From: an uncultured Bacteroidia bacterium
GTDB lineage: Bacteria; Bacteroidota; Bacteroidia; Bacteroidales; UBA932
Length of the DNA: 53,241 bases
Reading direction: 5' to 3'
Assembly (NCBI GenBank): GCA_902784965.1
Contig: CACZWU010000004.1
Coordinates: forward strand, 1 to 53,241
Below are positions 46,217-53,241 of the stretch, in pieces. Position numbers and translations under genes: made by a program. Positions within the stretch are counted from its first letter, which is position 1. Each line of letters begins with the position of its first letter. Below the pieces are notes generated by a model, which was not told the origin of the DNA, made no database searches, and saw only the letters and a program-made list of their open reading frames with translations.

Positions 46217-47569
46217 ATGAAAAAAACAGGGGTTTCCTTCGGCTTGGCAGCGCTGCTGACCTTGTCCTGCCTCGTTTCCTGTATCACCACCGACAACACC
46301 CTGGGCTCCGCGCTGGTGCCCGACAATCAGGATATTTCCATCCGCACGGCGACCATCGACCTGCCTGTCGGCCTGAAGATGGCCGACAGCCTGCAGACCT
46401 CCGTCTCCCAGAGCGCCACCGTCGGCGCCATCCGTTCCGTACGCTACGGGCTTTTCCACTGCGATGCCGCCGTGTCGGTAACCTCCGCCTACGATTCCGT
46501 CGAATGGGGCCGGAACCCCTCGGTCCACAGTCTGGAGATGGTTCTGGTGAGTGACTCCACGCTGGTGATCGACGCCACGCAGCTCCATATCCCGCAGAAC
46601 CTCTATCTGCACCGCCTCCGCGTAGATCTCGACTCCACGATGATCTACAACAACAGCCTGAGTGCCGCTGACTACGAACCGGAAGTGCTCAACGAAGGCA
46701 GATTCGTCTACACGGGCGGCAGTTCCATCTCCGTACCGCTGAACAAGAAACTGGGTGAGGAACTCTTCCAGATCCCGATGGCTACGCGCGACAGCGCCGA
46801 ACTCTTCATGAAGGCTTTCCACGGCTTCTACCTGCGTTGCGACGATCCGGAAGAAGGCATGCTGGGCGGACGGCTCAATGTGTTCGACCTGAGCTCTTCG
46901 TATATCAACCTGACCTACGATTATGACGACGAAGACGGCGTACGCAAGCGCGCCATCGCCACCTTCCTGATGGGGATGAAGCGAACCGTGAACGTCTGCA
47001 CTTCGGGGGCCCGTCCCATGGAAAGCCCGCTGGCGACAGACGGCATCTTCATGGAGGGTCTCTGCGGCATCAAGCCCCATGTCGACGCACGCGAACTCCG
47101 CGATGCCGTGGCCCGCTGGGCAGCCGACAACCAGATTTCGCTCGACAACCTGATCATCGCCAAAGCCACCCTCAGTTTCCCCTTCGAATACTCCGGAGAC
47201 GGCCAGCAGTTCGAGTGCTATTCGACGTCTCTCTTCCCGTGCAAGCGCGTGCGCAAGGATGTATACGTCCGCTACACGCCCCTGGTGGAAATCGAAGATG
47301 AAAGCATGGAAAGCGGAGACATCGACCGCTCCAATCTATGCTATGACTCGAATGTGAGCATCTATCTCCAGAAACTCGTCCGTACCGACCGCAGCCAGCT
47401 GACGGCCTACGACGACCTGTGGATGATGCCCTACGTCAGTACCTACAATTCTTATACGGGAGAAACCACCTTCCTGGCCGATTACTTCTTCTACACACAG
47501 AGTGAGCTCAACGGCACGGAAGACCTCCGTCATCCTGTGATCAATCTGATCTATACGACACTTAAATAG
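46217..47569 (+). CDS. DUF4270-family lipoprotein
   Basis: This 450-residue protein has a lipoprotein-type signal (MKKTGVSFGLAALLTLSCLV, with a Cys at 18 or 22 as lipid anchor). The mature part starts with TTDNTLGSALVPDNQDISIR, the usual DUF4270 beginning, and is predicted beta-rich. The family is known mainly from Bacteroidota and lacks an assigned function; it is expected at the outer membrane or cell surface. It follows the GT5-like gene by 9 bp. Its end overlaps the convergent fabF by 8 bp. Confidence 0.88.
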   Translation: MKKTGVSFGLAALLTLSCLVSCITTDNTLGSALVPDNQDISIRTATIDLPVGLKMADSLQTSVSQSATVGAIRSVRYGLFHCDAAVSVTSAYDSVEWGRNPSVHSLEMVLVSDSTLVIDATQLHIPQNLYLHRLRVDLDSTMIYNNSLSAADYEPEVLNEGRFVYTGGSSISVPLNKKLGEELFQIPMATRDSAELFMKAFHGFYLRCDDPEEGMLGGRLNVFDLSSSYINLTYDYDDEDGVRKRAIATFLMGMKRTVNVCTSGARPMESPLATDGIFMEGLCGIKPHVDARELRDAVARWAADNQISLDNLIIAKATLSFPFEYSGDGQQFECYSTSLFPCKRVRKDVYVRYTPLVEIEDESMESGDIDRSNLCYDSNVSIYLQKLVRTDRSQLTAYDDLWMMPYVSTYNSYTGETTFLADYFFYTQSELNGTEDLRHPVINLIYTTLK

Positions 47570-48812
47570 CCCGGAAGATGAGGCTGGCGTTCTGCCCGCC
47601 GAATCCGAAGTTGTTGCTCAGGGCGACCCGCACACGCCGCTCCTGACGCTCGTTGAGCGTGAGGTTGAGCCGGTAGTCGATCTGCGGGTCTTCGTTTTTG
47701 AAATGGACGGTGGGCGGAATCACGCCGTCCTGGATGGCATGGATGCAGGCCAGCGCTTCCACGGCGCCGGCAGCGCCCATCATATGGCCGGTCATCGACT
47801 TGGTGGAGCTGATGTTGACCTTGTAAGCATCCTCGCCGAACACGCGCAGGATGGCACGGATCTCGGCCAGGTCGCCCAGCGGCGTAGAGGTGCCGTGGGC
47901 ATTGATGTAGTCGACGTCGGCCGGCCGGAGGCCTGCCTCGCGAAGGGCCAGTTCCATGGCATCGCCCGCACTCTGGCCGTCTTCCCGCGGAGCGGTGATA
48001 TGCCAGGCGTCGCAGGTCATGCCGAAACCGACGATCTCGGCATACATATGGGCACCGCGGCGACGGGCGTGCTCATATTCCTCGACCACGAGGACGGCGG
48101 AGCCTTCGCCCATCACGAAACCATCGCGCGTGGCATCGAACGGACGCGATGCGGTCTGGTATTCTTCGTTGTTGGTGGAAAGGGCGTGGGCCGCGTTGAA
48201 ACCGCCGATGCCGGGAATGCTGACCGGAGCTTCCGTGCCGCCCGAAATCATGATGTCGGCCCGGCCCAGCTGAATCTGGGACGATGCCGTCAGGATGGCA
48301 TGGGCCGAGGTGGCGCAGGCCGACGACACGCCGAAATTGGGGCCGCGGAAACCATAGCGGATGGCAATGTGGCCCGAAGCGATATTGGTGATGAATTTGG
48401 GGACGAGGAAAGGGCTGAAACGCGACCGGTCCGGCTGCGTATAAAAATCCCTGATCTCATCCGTATAGGTATTGATGCCGCCGACGCCCGAACCAACGAC
48501 CACCCCGATCCTGCGCAGGTCGGTCGTCTCGAGGTCAATCCCGCTGTCCAGGACCGCCTCATGGGCGGCGATCATCGCGTATTGCGTAAAGGGATCCGTA
48601 CGGCGCGCTTCCTTCCGGTCGAAGGCCTCGGGAAAACCTTCCGGATCATAGTCCGGAATCTGACACGCAAATTTGGTCTTGAAAGGGCTCGTGTCAAAGC
48701 GGGTGATCATCCGGGCGCCACTTACCCCGGCGTCGAGATTGCGGAAATACTCGGCAACGTTTCTGCCCAGAGGATTGATCGTGCCAATGCCCGTGATGAC
48801 AACCCGCTTCAT
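47562..48812 (-). CDS. fabF: 3-oxoacyl-ACP synthase II (FabF)
   Basis: This 416-residue condensing enzyme of fatty-acid elongation has the Cys-His-His triad: Cys166 in SSACATSAHA, His306 in NAHGTSTPLGD and His343 in TGHMMGAAGA. The GFGGQNASL end is typical. It lies 9 bp after acpP, the usual pairing. rnc, which often follows fabF in Bacteroidota, is not next to it; the DUF4270 gene converges here instead. Confidence 0.97.
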   Translation of the reverse strand: MKRVVITGIGTINPLGRNVAEYFRNLDAGVSGARMITRFDTSPFKTKFACQIPDYDPEGFPEAFDRKEARRTDPFTQYAMIAAHEAVLDSGIDLETTDLRRIGVVVGSGVGGINTYTDEIRDFYTQPDRSRFSPFLVPKFITNIASGHIAIRYGFRGPNFGVSSACATSAHAILTASSQIQLGRADIMISGGTEAPVSIPGIGGFNAAHALSTNNEEYQTASRPFDATRDGFVMGEGSAVLVVEEYEHARRRGAHMYAEIVGFGMTCDAWHITAPREDGQSAGDAMELALREAGLRPADVDYINAHGTSTPLGDLAEIRAILRVFGEDAYKVNISSTKSMTGHMMGAAGAVEALACIHAIQDGVIPPTVHFKNEDPQIDYRLNLTLNERQERRVRVALSNNFGFGGQNASLIFRAI

Positions 48813-48821
48813 CCTGCCCGT

Positions 48822-49061
48822 CTACTGCTGAACGTTGGCCTTGATGTAGTCGATGGCGTCCTGCACGGTCGAAATTTTCTCGGCCGCGTCGTCGGGAATC
48901 GTGATGTTGAATTCTTTCTCAAACTCCATGATCAGCTCGACAGTGTCGAGGGAGTCTGCGCCAAGGTCATTCTTGAAGCTTGCGGAGGGCGTCACTTCCG
49001 TCTCTTCAGCGCCCAGTTTATAGACAATGATAGAGATGACTTTCGAAGAAATGTCTTCCAT
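48822..49061 (-). CDS. acpP: Acyl carrier protein
   Basis: This 79-residue acidic protein has the phosphopantetheine serine Ser37 in [15 protein letters not shown]. It starts [20 protein letters not shown] and ends [12 protein letters not shown]. It shuttles acyl chains among fatty-acid and lipid A enzymes. The start at 49061 fits the family; a longer frame to 49160 is only an open extension. A promoter lies at 49095-49126, and fabF follows. Confidence 0.97.
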   Translation of the reverse strand: MEDISSKVISIIVYKLGAEETEVTPSASFKNDLGADSLDTVELIMEFEKEFNITIPDDAAEKISTVQDAIDYIKANVQQ

Positions 49062-49094
49062 AATGAATGGTTTTGGTTTATAACGTATATTTCG

Positions 49095-49126
49095 CAAAGT
49101 AAGTAATTTTTGCGGAAAAAGGCAAA
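49095..49126 (-). promoter_or_regulatory. Promoter for acpP-fabF
   Basis: On the minus strand TTTG (49126-49123) is followed after 20 bases by TTACTTTG (49102-49095), one base off the -7 consensus. Its -33 lies between the -33 and -7 boxes of the divergent kbl promoter. Confidence 0.6.
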
Positions 49127-49140
49127 TTTTCATATATTTG
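49107..49140 (+). promoter_or_regulatory. Promoter for kbl
   Basis: TTTTTG at 49107-49112 (-33) and TATATTTG at 49133-49140 (-7) are separated by 20 bases, the ideal Bacteroidota spacing. The expected transcript starts about 15 bases before the kbl ATG. Confidence 0.75.
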
Positions 49141-49161
49141 TCAAACTGAAAGCAATCCACT

Positions 49162-50352
49162 ATGTATACCGATTTTCAAAAGTATCTGGAAGCCGAGCTT
49201 CAGTCGATCCGTGAAGCCGGCTTGTACAAGGAAGAGCGTGTCATCACCTCCCCCCAGCAGGCTGCCATCAAGGTGGCGCCCGGTAAAGACGTGTTGAATT
49301 TCTGCGCCAACAACTACCTCGGCCTGGCCAACAGCAAGGAACTCGTGGAAGCGGCCAAGAAGGCCCTCGACACCCACGGCTACGGCATGTCTTCGGTGCG
49401 TTTCATCTGCGGAACGGGCGACCTCCACAAAGAACTCGAGAAGAAGATCTCCGAGTTCTTTGGCACGGAAGACGCCATCCTCTACGCCTCCTGCTTCGAT
49501 GCCAACGGCGGTGTGTTCGAGCCCCTGCTCGACGAGCACGACGCCATCATCTCCGATGCGCTGAACCACGCCTCCATCATCGACGGCGTACGCCTGTGCA
49601 AAGCTCAGCGCTACCGCTACGCCAACGCCAACATGGAAGAACTGGAGAACTGCCTCAAGACGGCCCAGGCCCAGCGCCACCGTCTCATCGTGACCGACGG
49701 CGTGTTCTCGATGGACGGCAACGTAGCCCCGCTCGACCAGATCTACGCCCTGGCTACCAAGTACAACGCCATGGTAATGGTCGACGAAAGCCATTCCGCC
49801 GGCGTGGTCGGCCGCACGGGCCGCGGCACCACCGAGCAGTTCAACCTGCGCGGCAAGATCGAGATCCTGACCGGCACCCTGGGCAAGAGCTTCGGCGGCG
49901 CCGTGGGCGGCTTCACCACCGGCAAGAAAGAAATCATCGCCATGCTACGCCAGCGTTCGCGCCCGTATCTGTTCTCCAACTCGATCCCGCCGATGGTCGC
50001 AGCGGCCGGCATCAAGATGTTCGAGATGATGAGTGCCACCAACAAACTCCAGGATAAGCTCCACGCCAACACCGAATACTTCATCGGCCGCATGAAGGCC
50101 GCCGGCTTCGACATCAAGCCCACGCAGTCGGCCATCTGCGCCGTGATGCTCTACGACGCTCCGCTCTCGCAGAAGATGGCGGCACGCCTCCAGGAAGAGG
50201 GCATCTATGTCACGGGTTTCTACTATCCTGTGGTCCCGAAGGGCCAGGCCCGCATCCGCGTGCAGGTTTCGGCCGGGCACGAAAAAGAACACCTCGACAA
50301 ATGTGTCGAGGCCTTCACCAAGATCGGCAAGGAACTTGGCGTGATCAAATAA
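49162..50352 (+). CDS. kbl: Glycine C-acetyltransferase (2-amino-3-ketobutyrate CoA ligase)
   Basis: This 396-residue PLP enzyme of the alpha-oxoamine synthase family splits 2-amino-3-ketobutyrate with CoA into glycine and acetyl-CoA. Landmarks: [20 protein letters not shown] near residue 47, [16 protein letters not shown] near 78, VDESHS with Asp208, and the PLP lysine Lys242 in [12 protein letters not shown]. The Kbl-type FICGT sequence separates it from KBL-like BioF and HemA. It acts after the threonine dehydrogenase encoded at 16220. It has its own promoter and a terminator right after its stop. Confidence 0.95.
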   Translation: MYTDFQKYLEAELQSIREAGLYKEERVITSPQQAAIKVAPGKDVLNFCANNYLGLANSKELVEAAKKALDTHGYGMSSVRFICGTGDLHKELEKKISEFFGTEDAILYASCFDANGGVFEPLLDEHDAIISDALNHASIIDGVRLCKAQRYRYANANMEELENCLKTAQAQRHRLIVTDGVFSMDGNVAPLDQIYALATKYNAMVMVDESHSAGVVGRTGRGTTEQFNLRGKIEILTGTLGKSFGGAVGGFTTGKKEIIAMLRQRSRPYLFSNSIPPMVAAAGIKMFEMMSATNKLQDKLHANTEYFIGRMKAAGFDIKPTQSAICAVMLYDAPLSQKMAARLQEEGIYVTGFYYPVVPKGQARIRVQVSAGHEKEHLDKCVEAFTKIGKELGVIK

Positions 50353-50380
50353 AAAAAGGAGCCTCGCGGCTCCTTTTTTT
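50351..50380. terminator. Bidirectional intrinsic terminator between kbl and tsf
   Basis: A perfect hairpin GGAGCC-TCGC-GGCTCC (50358-50373) is flanked by seven A residues (50351-50357) and seven T residues (50374-50380), so it serves both converging genes. Confidence 0.92.
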
Positions 50381-50394
50381 ATTGCTTGATTCGA

Positions 50395-51393
50395 TTACTC
50401 GTCGGTGAGCGAGAAACGGTAGAACGCAAGGATCTTCGCATCCTTGTCGGCAGCGGCCAGGACATCCTTGACGGGCGTCTTGCCGTCGCCCATCTGGTAT
50501 TCCTGCTGCTCCAGCGTGCTCTCCTTGAAGAACTTCTGGATACGGCCGTTGGCAATGTTCTGGATCATCTGCTCCGGCAGATTGGCAGCCTTCTCGGCAG
50601 AGACCTTCGCGATGATCTCGCGGGCCTTCTGTGCCATCTCGGGCGTAAGCCAACCCTTGGCGGTGTTGCTCTCGATGTGATCTTCGCTGTCGCAGTGAGC
50701 CGGGTTGATGCCCACCTTCTTGAGGGCGTTCTCCACGGCCTTGCGAACCTGCTCTTCCTTGGTCTTCTCGACGGCGACCTGGCGCTCTTTCTCGACGACC
50801 TCAGCCGGGCAATCGTCGGCGGAGACCGACACCGGGTTCATCGTAACGACCTGGATGGCGATACCTTTGGCGAGTTCTTCGTCGATCGGCTTGTTGAAGG
50901 CCACGATGGCGCCGAGCTTGCCGTTGGTGGTGTGGACATAAGAAGCCACGTAAGGAGCTTCGAGCTTGCCGTAGAAGGCGAGGGTGTGTTTCTCACCACT
51001 CTTGCCGGTCTGCTGGGAGATGGCGTCTTCGACGGTCTCACCATTGGCCATCTTGGTAGCCTTCAGGGCTTCGAGGTCGGCCGGGCAGGCAGCGATGGCA
51101 GCGTCAGCGATGGCGTTGGCCAGGGCCTGGAATTCGGCGTTCTGCGACACGAAGTCGGTTTCGCAACCGAGGCAGACGAGGATACCCTTACCGTCGGCCA
51201 CGCGGGCCTTCACAGCACCTTCGGTGGTCTCGCGATCGGCACGTTTGGCGGCCACGAGCTTGCCTTTCTCACGGATAATCTCCTGTGCGCGGTCGAAGTC
51301 GCCTTCAGCCTCTACGAGGGCCTTCTTGCAGTCCATCATGCCGGCACCGGTCATCTTGCGCAGTTTCGCGACATCTGTTGCTTTGATTTCCAT
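50395..51393 (-). CDS. tsf: Elongation factor Ts
   Basis: This 332-residue nucleotide-exchange factor for EF-Tu has the signature VAKLRKMTGAGMMDCKKALV near residue 8 and LVCLGCETDFVSQNAEFQAL near 70. It is longer than the 283-residue E. coli protein, because of added length in the central coiled region, as usual in Bacteroidota. It lies 19 bp after rpsB and is followed by a shared terminator with kbl. Confidence 0.97.
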   Translation of the reverse strand: MEIKATDVAKLRKMTGAGMMDCKKALVEAEGDFDRAQEIIREKGKLVAAKRADRETTEGAVKARVADGKGILVCLGCETDFVSQNAEFQALANAIADAAIAACPADLEALKATKMANGETVEDAISQQTGKSGEKHTLAFYGKLEAPYVASYVHTTNGKLGAIVAFNKPIDEELAKGIAIQVVTMNPVSVSADDCPAEVVEKERQVAVEKTKEEQVRKAVENALKKVGINPAHCDSEDHIESNTAKGWLTPEMAQKAREIIAKVSAEKAANLPEQMIQNIANGRIQKFFKESTLEQQEYQMGDGKTPVKDVLAAADKDAKILAFYRFSLTDE

Positions 51394-51412
51394 TGTGTGC
51401 GTGGGTTAAGGG

Positions 51413-52234
51413 TTATTCTTCAGATTTGGTTTCAGCGGGAGCTGCAGGAGCCTCTGCCTTGGGAGCGGCGGCCTTGCGGGGGCGCTTCGGGGCGACAGGA
51501 GCTTCTTCTTTGGCAGGAGCCTCATCTTTCTCTTTTTCCTTCTCGATCCGACGCTCTTCCAGACCTTCGGCAACGGCGTTGCAGAGGGTTTCGGTAATGA
51601 GCTGGATGGATTTAGCCGCATCGTCGTTGGCCGGAATCACATAATCGATCGTGGTCGGGTCGCAACAAGTATCAACCATTGCGATAACGGGGATATTCAG
51701 ACGATTGGCTTCGCGGACGGCGTTGATTTCTTTCTGGACGTCCACGACGAAGATGGCGGAAGGAAGGCGGTTGAGGTCGGCGATCGAACCGAGGTTCTTC
51801 TCGAGCTTCGCGCGCTGACGCGAGATCTGCAGACGCTCGCGTTTGGCCAGGGTCTCGAAGGTGCCGTCGGTCATCATCTTGTCGATGGTGTTCATCTTCT
51901 TGACGGCTTTGCGGATGGTGGGGAAGTTGGTAAGCATACCACCTGCCCAGCGCTCGGTCACATACGGCATGTTGACTTTCTGTGCGCATTCCGCTACGAT
52001 ATCCTTGGCCTGTTTCTTGGTGGCCACGAACAGGATCTTGCGGCCGGCGTGTGCCAGCTGCTTCATCACGTTCGCTGCCTCGTCTATTTTGACGACAGTT
52101 TTATGCAGGTCGATGATGTGGATCCCGTTTTTCTCCATGAAAATATACGGAGCCATCTTGGGATTCCATTTCCGCTTCAAGTGACCGAAGTGGACACCTG
52201 CATCGAGTAAGTCTTGGAAATTGGTTCTGGACAT
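51413..52234 (-). CDS. rpsB: Ribosomal protein S2 with charged Ala/Pro tail
   Basis: This 273-residue protein starts MSRTNFQDLLDAGVHFGHLK. It has RKILFVATKKQAKDIVAECA, ERWAGGMLTNFPTIRKAVKK and VDTCCDPTTIDYVIPANDDA, all typical of S2. The last 45 residues are a Lys/Glu/Ala/Pro tail (KEKEKDEAPAKEEAPVAPKR...) not present in E. coli. ATG 52234 is chosen over 52273, since the 13 extra residues are unlike any S2. A 166-bp gap separates it from rpsI. Confidence 0.96.
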   Translation of the reverse strand: MSRTNFQDLLDAGVHFGHLKRKWNPKMAPYIFMEKNGIHIIDLHKTVVKIDEAANVMKQLAHAGRKILFVATKKQAKDIVAECAQKVNMPYVTERWAGGMLTNFPTIRKAVKKMNTIDKMMTDGTFETLAKRERLQISRQRAKLEKNLGSIADLNRLPSAIFVVDVQKEINAVREANRLNIPVIAMVDTCCDPTTIDYVIPANDDAAKSIQLITETLCNAVAEGLEERRIEKEKEKDEAPAKEEAPVAPKRPRKAAAPKAEAPAAPAETKSEE

Positions 52235-52400
52235 TGTTTTGTTTTTTAATTTTTGTGTTTCTCTTTTCTTCAATCCGGAGTAGCGGCATCGTTTTGGCCG
52301 GTCTCCTGGATTTTCCGCGGCTGAACAAACGGCGGGTAGCCTGGGAAGGATCCCTTCGTTTTCAATTCAGGCCGTGCATTTGTAAATCAGTGTCAGGCGA

Positions 52401-52790
52401 CTAACGTTTGCTGAACTGGAAGCGTCTGCGAGCACCAGGCTGGCCCGGTTTCTTACGCTCGACTTCGCGGGCGTCGCGGGTCATGAAACCGTTCGACTTC
52501 AGGACGGGGCGATAGGCTTCTGCATCGACCAGGCAAAGAGCGCGGGCGATACCGAGGCGGATGGCCTCTGCCTGTCCTTTGATGCCGCCACCGTCGACGT
52601 TGATCTTCAGATCGAACTGTCCCAGGGTGTCGGTCAGGACGAGCGGCTGGTTGACAATATACTTCAAGGTGTCTTCCTTGAAATACTCATCGAGCGGGCG
52701 ACCGTTGATGGTGATATTGCCGGAACCGGTGTTCAAAAAGACGCGAGCAACTGCTGATTTACGTCTTCCAAGGGCGTTGATTACTTCCAT
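52401..52790 (-). CDS. rpsI: Ribosomal protein S9
   Basis: This 129-residue protein starts [20 protein letters not shown]. It has [20 protein letters not shown] and the C-terminal [17 protein letters not shown], whose last Arg reaches the P-site tRNA. It is encoded 9 bp after rplM, the common pairing. The 166-bp gap after it (52235-52400) shows a palindromic GGGATCC-type site near 52350 but no clear promoter; it may hold the rpsB leader. Confidence 0.98.
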   Translation of the reverse strand: MEVINALGRRKSAVARVFLNTGSGNITINGRPLDEYFKEDTLKYIVNQPLVLTDTLGQFDLKINVDGGGIKGQAEAIRLGIARALCLVDAEAYRPVLKSNGFMTRDAREVERKKPGQPGARRRFQFSKR

Positions 52791-52799
52791 TACTCTGTC

Positions 52800-53241
52800 T
52801 TAAATTTCGTTTAACGTGAGGGGTTTGGGTTGCTGAGCTTCGTGCGGGTGCTCCGGTCCTTCATACACATAGAGGTTGCGGAACAGTTCGGCACCGAGGC
52901 GGTTCTTCGGAAGCATTCCTTTGATGGCGTGCTCCACGACAAAAGTCGGCTTGCGATCGAACATGTCTTTGGGCGTAGCGAAACGCTGTCCACCGGGGTA
53001 TCCGGTGTGACGGACATACACTTTGTCGGTCAGCTTCTTGCCCGTGAGGCGGATCTTCTCGGCGTTGACGATGATGACGTTGTCACCACAGTCCACGTGC
53101 GGCGTGAAGTCCGGTTTGTTCTTGCCACGGAGGACAAGGGCAACGCGGGAAGCGAGACGACCCAGCACCTGATCGGTCGCATCAATAACGTACCATTCTT
53201 TCTTGACGGTACCGCTATTGGCGGAAATGGTCTTGTAGCTT
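52800..53241 (-). CDS. rplM: Ribosomal protein L13 (partial, N-terminus outside window)
   Basis: The frame is open to the window edge and gives about 147 residues starting [20 protein letters not shown]. It then reads [20 protein letters not shown], a perfect L13 beginning. The later [20 protein letters not shown] and [20 protein letters not shown] are also typical. Only a few N-terminal residues are missing. It is the first visible gene of the rplM-rpsI-rpsB-tsf group. Confidence 0.96.
   Translation of the reverse strand, partial: SYKTISANSGTVKKEWYVIDATDQVLGRLASRVALVLRGKNKPDFTPHVDCGDNVIIVNAEKIRLTGKKLTDKVYVRHTGYPGGQRFATPKDMFDRKPTFVVEHAIKGMLPKNRLGAELFRNLYVYEGPEHPHEAQQPKPLTLNEI

Noticed and set aside
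49062-49160. N-terminal extension of acpP to 49160
   Set aside because: It would run across the promoter boxes of both genes, and the ACP fold starts at 49061.

Overview
The window is a G+C-rich stretch of core chromosome from a member of the Bacteroidota, most likely order Bacteroidales. The evidence is: Bacteroidota-type marker families (DUF4270, DUF4294, DUF3098, a short starch-synthase-like protein, a thioester-less alpha-2-macroglobulin), promoters of the -33 TTTG / -7 TAnnTTTG type, few recognisable Shine-Dalgarno sequences, and the ribosomal gene order. Genes are tightly packed. No intergenic gap reaches 200 bp, and I see no tRNA, rRNA, IS, prophage or CRISPR. A narrower placement, for example among the G+C-rich gut and rumen Bacteroidales, is only a guess.

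Layout. (1) 1-10485, minus strand: one long cluster running from two M23/LytM proteins through a MerR regulator, NIF3-like protein, zinc-ribbon coiled coil, DnaB helicase and RseC into the Rnf complex (rnfB-C-D-G-E-A, with rnfA cut by the window edge). (2) 10578-16264, plus strand: alaS, then a single reading frame joining an LptF/G-type permease to methionyl-tRNA formyltransferase, then thiamine pyrophosphokinase. (3) 16220-28559: threonine dehydrogenase (minus) divergent from queG (plus) and a small secreted protein; then tgt, lptG and a nucleoside-type MFS transporter (minus), divergent from a large alpha-2-macroglobulin and a secreted histidine phosphatase (plus). (4) 28655-39390, minus strand: the spc/alpha ribosomal block from rplP to rplQ with secY, map, infA and rpoA. 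It begins at rplP behind its own promoter, so the usual upstream S10 genes (rpsC, rplV and so on) are absent. (5) 39579-50352: M19 dipeptidase and GltS-type symporter, DUF4294, lpxH-uppP-DUF3098-ftsX, starch-synthase-like and DUF4270 genes, fabF-acpP, and kbl. (6) 50395-53241, minus strand: rplM-rpsI-rpsB-tsf, with rplM cut by the window edge.

How the genes work together. Rnf couples ferredoxin and NAD to ion transport, as expected of an anaerobe. Tdh (16220) and Kbl (49162) together turn threonine into glycine and acetyl-CoA, although they lie 33 kb apart. QueG and Tgt are two steps of queuosine modification. LptF/G, LpxH, UppP, FtsX and the LytM proteins serve the cell envelope. GltS and the dipeptidase suit growth on peptides and amino acids.

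The window is mostly housekeeping and I do not see an obviously new defence or mobile system. The most unusual features are the in-frame LptF-Fmt fusion, a LytM protein with a substituted catalytic His beside an intact one, the split of the ribosomal super-operon at rplP with a new promoter and leader hairpin, and paired palindromes around a terminator at 28561-28650.
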